A stretch of DNA of 17,609 nt, taken from positions 1,736 through 19,344 of the forward strand of contig DBHM01000020.1 in NCBI GenBank assembly GCA_002296185.1. The letters are read 5' to 3'. The notes beneath the pieces are model-generated. The model was not told where the DNA came from. It did not search any database and saw only the letters and a program-made list of their open reading frames with translations. Below are positions 15,432 through 17,609 of the stretch, piece by piece (position 1 is the stretch's first letter; each line of letters begins with the position of its first letter). This DNA comes from Alphaproteobacteria bacterium UBA828 (GTDB taxonomy: Bacteria > Pseudomonadota > Alphaproteobacteria > UBA828). A program made the position numbers and the translations under genes.

Positions 15432-15449
15432 TAATTAATAAATTAATTA
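15432..15449. repeat. AT inverted repeat between convergent genes
   Basis: TAATTAA (15432-15438) and TTAATTA (15443-15449) form exact 7-bp arms around a 4-nt loop, overlapping the stop codon of the nitronate monooxygenase homologue. It fills almost the whole 16-bp gap between the convergent genes. It lacks GC pairs, so a role as a bidirectional terminator is only a possibility. Confidence 0.4.
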
Positions 15450-16847
15450 TTTACCACTCAATAGCCTCTCTATTAACTGCTTTACAGTTGGAACAAAGCC
15501 ATTTGCATAAAAAGGGTCCTGAGCAAAACGATAGGCACCATGTCCGGAAAACATTAACTGGGTTTCGCCATCTTCGCCATGGATGATATCCTGTAGTGTT
15601 TTTTGTATACAATAACTTCGAGGGTCAGCTTTCTTTCCAGTTATATTTTTCGGATTTGATGTTGACCAATTACTAAATCTACATTGCGATAAACACCCCA
15701 TGCAGTTAGCTTGGTCAATTCTAATATCCTTTGCTTTCTCTTTTGTGACAAAAATAATGGTGTTGTCTGGAGTTTTTAAAGCAGTATCAAAACCATTTAA
15801 TACCCATTCTTCCACTCGAGATTTATCACCACGTGTCAAATAATATGTCCTTCCACGCATACCATAATTACATTCCACTTTGTGGTCTCCTATAGGCTCA
15901 CTAGTAAATGCGACCTGCCTATATTCTCTTTCCTCCAACTCCTGAATAAAGAGGTTCTTAACGGCAGAAGAATAAAACCCGGTGGGACTGAATTTATTTA
16001 GTTTTATATCACCTTCCTTAAGCGACATTAAACGTCTTTTCCAAGATTCAGGAATTGGACTCTCAGTTGTTACCAGAGGACGCGTGCCAAACTGAAATGC
16101 TATTGGACCAATATCAGGATCTTCAAGCCAGCTTGACCAATCATCAATACACCACACTCCTCCAGCCATAATAATTGGGACATTATTTAATCCGTATTGA
16201 TTCATTAAACGCCTTAACTCGACAACTCTTGGATAAGGGTCTTCAGGTTTTTCTGGGTCCTCACTATTAGATAGCCCATTGTGGCCACCTGCGCGCCAAG
16301 GGTCTTCGTAAACAACACCCCCAAGCCACTCGGACATACGATGATAAGCCCTTCGCCATAAGGCATTAAATGCACGTCCAGATGATACTATAGGGTAGTA
16401 ATGAATATTATACTGTGATGCTATCTCTGCCAGCTTATAGGGCATCCCAGCACCGCATGTCACGCCATGAACAAGTCCACGAGTTCTCTCAAGAATACCA
16501 TGTAAAACTCGCTCAGCTCCACCCATCTCCCATAATACATTCATATGAAGACGGCCCTGACCAATAGCTAGTTCATGGGCGATCTTTGCTTGGGTAACAC
16601 CACCCTCAATTGCATAGCGAATTAATTCTTCATGCCTGTCTTTTCGTGTACGAGAATGATAAACTTGAGGTATATGCTTGCCATCTTTATCGTAAGAGTC
16701 TGCATTTACAGCTGAAAACGTGCCCACCCCGCCAGCTGCGGCCCAAGCGCCTGAGCTTTTGCCATTGCTTACACCAATGCCCTTACCCCCCTCAATTAGA
16801 GGTAGCACTTCTGCACCAGATACTAGAAGCGGATTTACTAAGGCCAC
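15447..16847 (-). CDS. Nitronate monooxygenase-like flavin oxidoreductase with C-terminal cysteine cluster
   Basis: TIM-barrel FMN enzyme related to nitronate monooxygenase (2-nitropropane dioxygenase) and FabK, 466 aa. Barrel features are NPLLVSGAEVLPL (5-17), HGVTCGAGMP (127-136), AGGHNG with H189 in the place of the family's active-site His, IIMAGGVW (225-232) and FQFGTRPLVT (251-260). The extra C-terminal part of about 100 residues carries C382, C385, C389 and C413 (CMGCLSQC plus a later Cys), spaced like an Fe-S or metal site. The GTG start is forced by an in-frame TAA two codons upstream. Long versions of this family occur in alphaproteobacteria, but the true substrate is unknown. It is preceded by pnp on the same strand with a terminator between. 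Confidence 0.82.
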   Translation of the reverse strand: MALVNPLLVSGAEVLPLIEGGKGIGVSNGKSSGAWAAAGGVGTFSAVNADSYDKDGKHIPQVYHSRTRKDRHEELIRYAIEGGVTQAKIAHELAIGQGRLHMNVLWEMGGAERVLHGILERTRGLVHGVTCGAGMPYKLAEIASQYNIHYYPIVSSGRAFNALWRRAYHRMSEWLGGVVYEDPWRAGGHNGLSNSEDPEKPEDPYPRVVELRRLMNQYGLNNVPIIMAGGVWCIDDWSSWLEDPDIGPIAFQFGTRPLVTTESPIPESWKRRLMSLKEGDIKLNKFSPTGFYSSAVKNLFIQELEEREYRQVAFTSEPIGDHKVECNYGMRGRTYYLTRGDKSRVEEWVLNGFDTALKTPDNTIIFVTKEKAKDIRIDQANCMGCLSQCRFSNWSTSNPKNITGKKADPRSYCIQKTLQDIIHGEDGETQLMFSGHGAYRFAQDPFYANGFVPTVKQLIERLLSGK

Positions 16848-16849
16848 GT

Positions 16850-16896
16850 GTTACTTCACCCCTTTAAATTTAAATCTAAAAGTAACCTCACCCCTT
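16850..16896 (-). repeat. Two 15-bp direct repeats upstream of the flavin oxidoreductase gene
   Basis: On the minus strand, AAGGGGTGAGGTTAC (16896-16882) and AAGGGGTGAAGTAAC (16864-16850) agree at 13 of 15 positions and are exactly 32 bp apart, about three helical turns. The second copy lies directly before the GTG start and includes its only purine-rich ribosome binding candidate. They may be a tandem operator or a small local duplication. Confidence 0.5.
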
Positions 16897-16917
16897 ATAA
16901 TTTGGGTATTTATGAAC

Positions 16918-16936
16918 AAAAAAGCAACCCGCTTTT
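16918..16936 (-). terminator. Candidate intrinsic terminator of pnp
   Basis: On the minus strand AAAAGC and GCTTTT pair around the loop GGGTT, and the right arm runs into six consecutive T residues. It lies about 35 bp after the pnp stop codon. The stem is short, with two G-C pairs, so strength is uncertain. Confidence 0.5.
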
Positions 16937-16970
16937 AAGTTAATCACCAAATCCCCTTTGATTTCGCGTT

Positions 16971-17609
16971 TTAACTAATCTCTGCGCCTGTTTCCTGGTC
17001 AATTACCTTCATACTCAACTTAACTTTGCCCCTGTCATCAACACCCAGGACTTTGACTTTTACCTCTTGGCCCTCATCTAAGACATCAGCAACAGATTTT
17101 ACTCTTTCTTGAGAAATTTCACTTATATGAACAAGGCCATCACGTTTGCCAAGGAAATTAACAAAAGCACCAAAATCCATAATTTTTACTACTTTTCCAG
17201 TATATATTTCTCCAACCTCTGGTTCTGCCACAATGTCTCTTATCATTTTTAGAGCAGCATCTGATGCTTCTCCCTCAACTGCAGCAACTTTGACAGTTCC
17301 ATCGTCTTCAATATCAATTTTAGTCCCAGTTGATTCGCAAATCTCTCTAATTACCTTTCCACCAGGACCTATTATATCTCTTATTTTATCTCTTGAAATC
17401 TGAATTACTGTTATTCTCGGAGCCTTATCGCTGACAGTTTCTCTAGCTGAGGATAGCGCTTTCTCCATCTCACTTAGAATGTGCATCCTCCCATTCTTAG
17501 CTTGGTCCAATGCAGTTTCCATAATCTCACTTGTTATACTTGTTATTTTGATATCCATTTGTAATGAGGTAATACCTTCATTTGTACCAGCAACTTTAAA
17601 ATCCATATC
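16971..17609 (-). CDS. pnp: Polynucleotide phosphorylase, C-terminal part
   Basis: 3'-to-5' phosphorolytic exoribonuclease of RNA decay. Only the last 212 codons or so are in the window; the gene continues past the right edge. The segment starts within the second RNase PH core (DFKVAGTNEGITSLQMDIKI) and continues with GRMHILSEMEKAL. A KH domain follows, with IQISRDKIRDIIGPGGKVI and its GPGGK loop, then an S1 RNA-binding domain from about EVGEIYTGKVV to KVKLSMKVID. It ends soon after S1 without the long charged tail seen in some relatives. The domain order is diagnostic. Confidence 0.97.
   Translation of the reverse strand, partial: DMDFKVAGTNEGITSLQMDIKITSITSEIMETALDQAKNGRMHILSEMEKALSSARETVSDKAPRITVIQISRDKIRDIIGPGGKVIREICESTGTKIDIEDDGTVKVAAVEGEASDAALKMIRDIVAEPEVGEIYTGKVVKIMDFGAFVNFLGKRDGLVHISEISQERVKSVADVLDEGQEVKVKVLGVDDRGKVKLSMKVIDQETGAEIS

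Overview
The window is a compact, AT-rich stretch of bacterial chromosome, most likely from an uncultured alphaproteobacterium. The evidence is gene order: a gyrB-recF-dnaN-dnaA block, then rpsT, an enoyl-CoA hydratase, mutM, ubiE, ubiB, coaBC and dut. That order is familiar from alphaproteobacterial chromosomes. Low GC and short intergenic gaps would suit a marine, streamlined lineage, but that is inference. I see no transposase, integrase, phage gene, CRISPR array, tRNA or rRNA.

Left block (1-4499, all minus strand): the gyrB start (cut by the window edge), recF, dnaN, dnaA, and a rhodanese gene just upstream of and overlapping dnaA. This is the replication-initiation cluster. Next comes the only long gene-free stretch (4500-5129). 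It holds a DnaA box inside a plausible promoter for the rhodanese-dnaA operon, several short inverted repeats, and a very AT-rich tract (about 82% A+T over 4861-5100 by hand count) with a 38-bp near-perfect palindrome. It is a reasonable but unproven candidate for oriC.

Middle block: rpsT, enoyl-CoA hydratase and mutM on the minus strand. A 49-bp divergent gap at 7216-7264 follows, then a plus-strand run. ubiE and ubiB serve ubiquinone synthesis, coaBC serves coenzyme A, and dut keeps dUTP out of DNA. An Rrf2 regulator, cysK and a MoeB/ThiF-type E1-like enzyme follow as a probable sulfur-metabolism unit. A consensus DnaA box lies in the gap before coaBC.

Right block: a minus-strand 2-hydroxyacid dehydrogenase diverges from a secreted SH3-domain protein. 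This converges with a minus-strand nitronate-monooxygenase-like flavoprotein carrying a C-terminal cysteine cluster. The window ends in the 3' part of pnp, followed by a plausible intrinsic terminator.

Most of the window is conserved housekeeping, and I do not see a clearly new system. The points most worth a second look are the two DnaA boxes placed inside promoter-like sequences (dnaA operon and coaBC-dut), the AT palindrome region, a MutM zinc finger with Asp in place of the fourth Cys, the Fe-S-like motif in the nitronate monooxygenase homologue, and the Rrf2-cysK-moeB unit.
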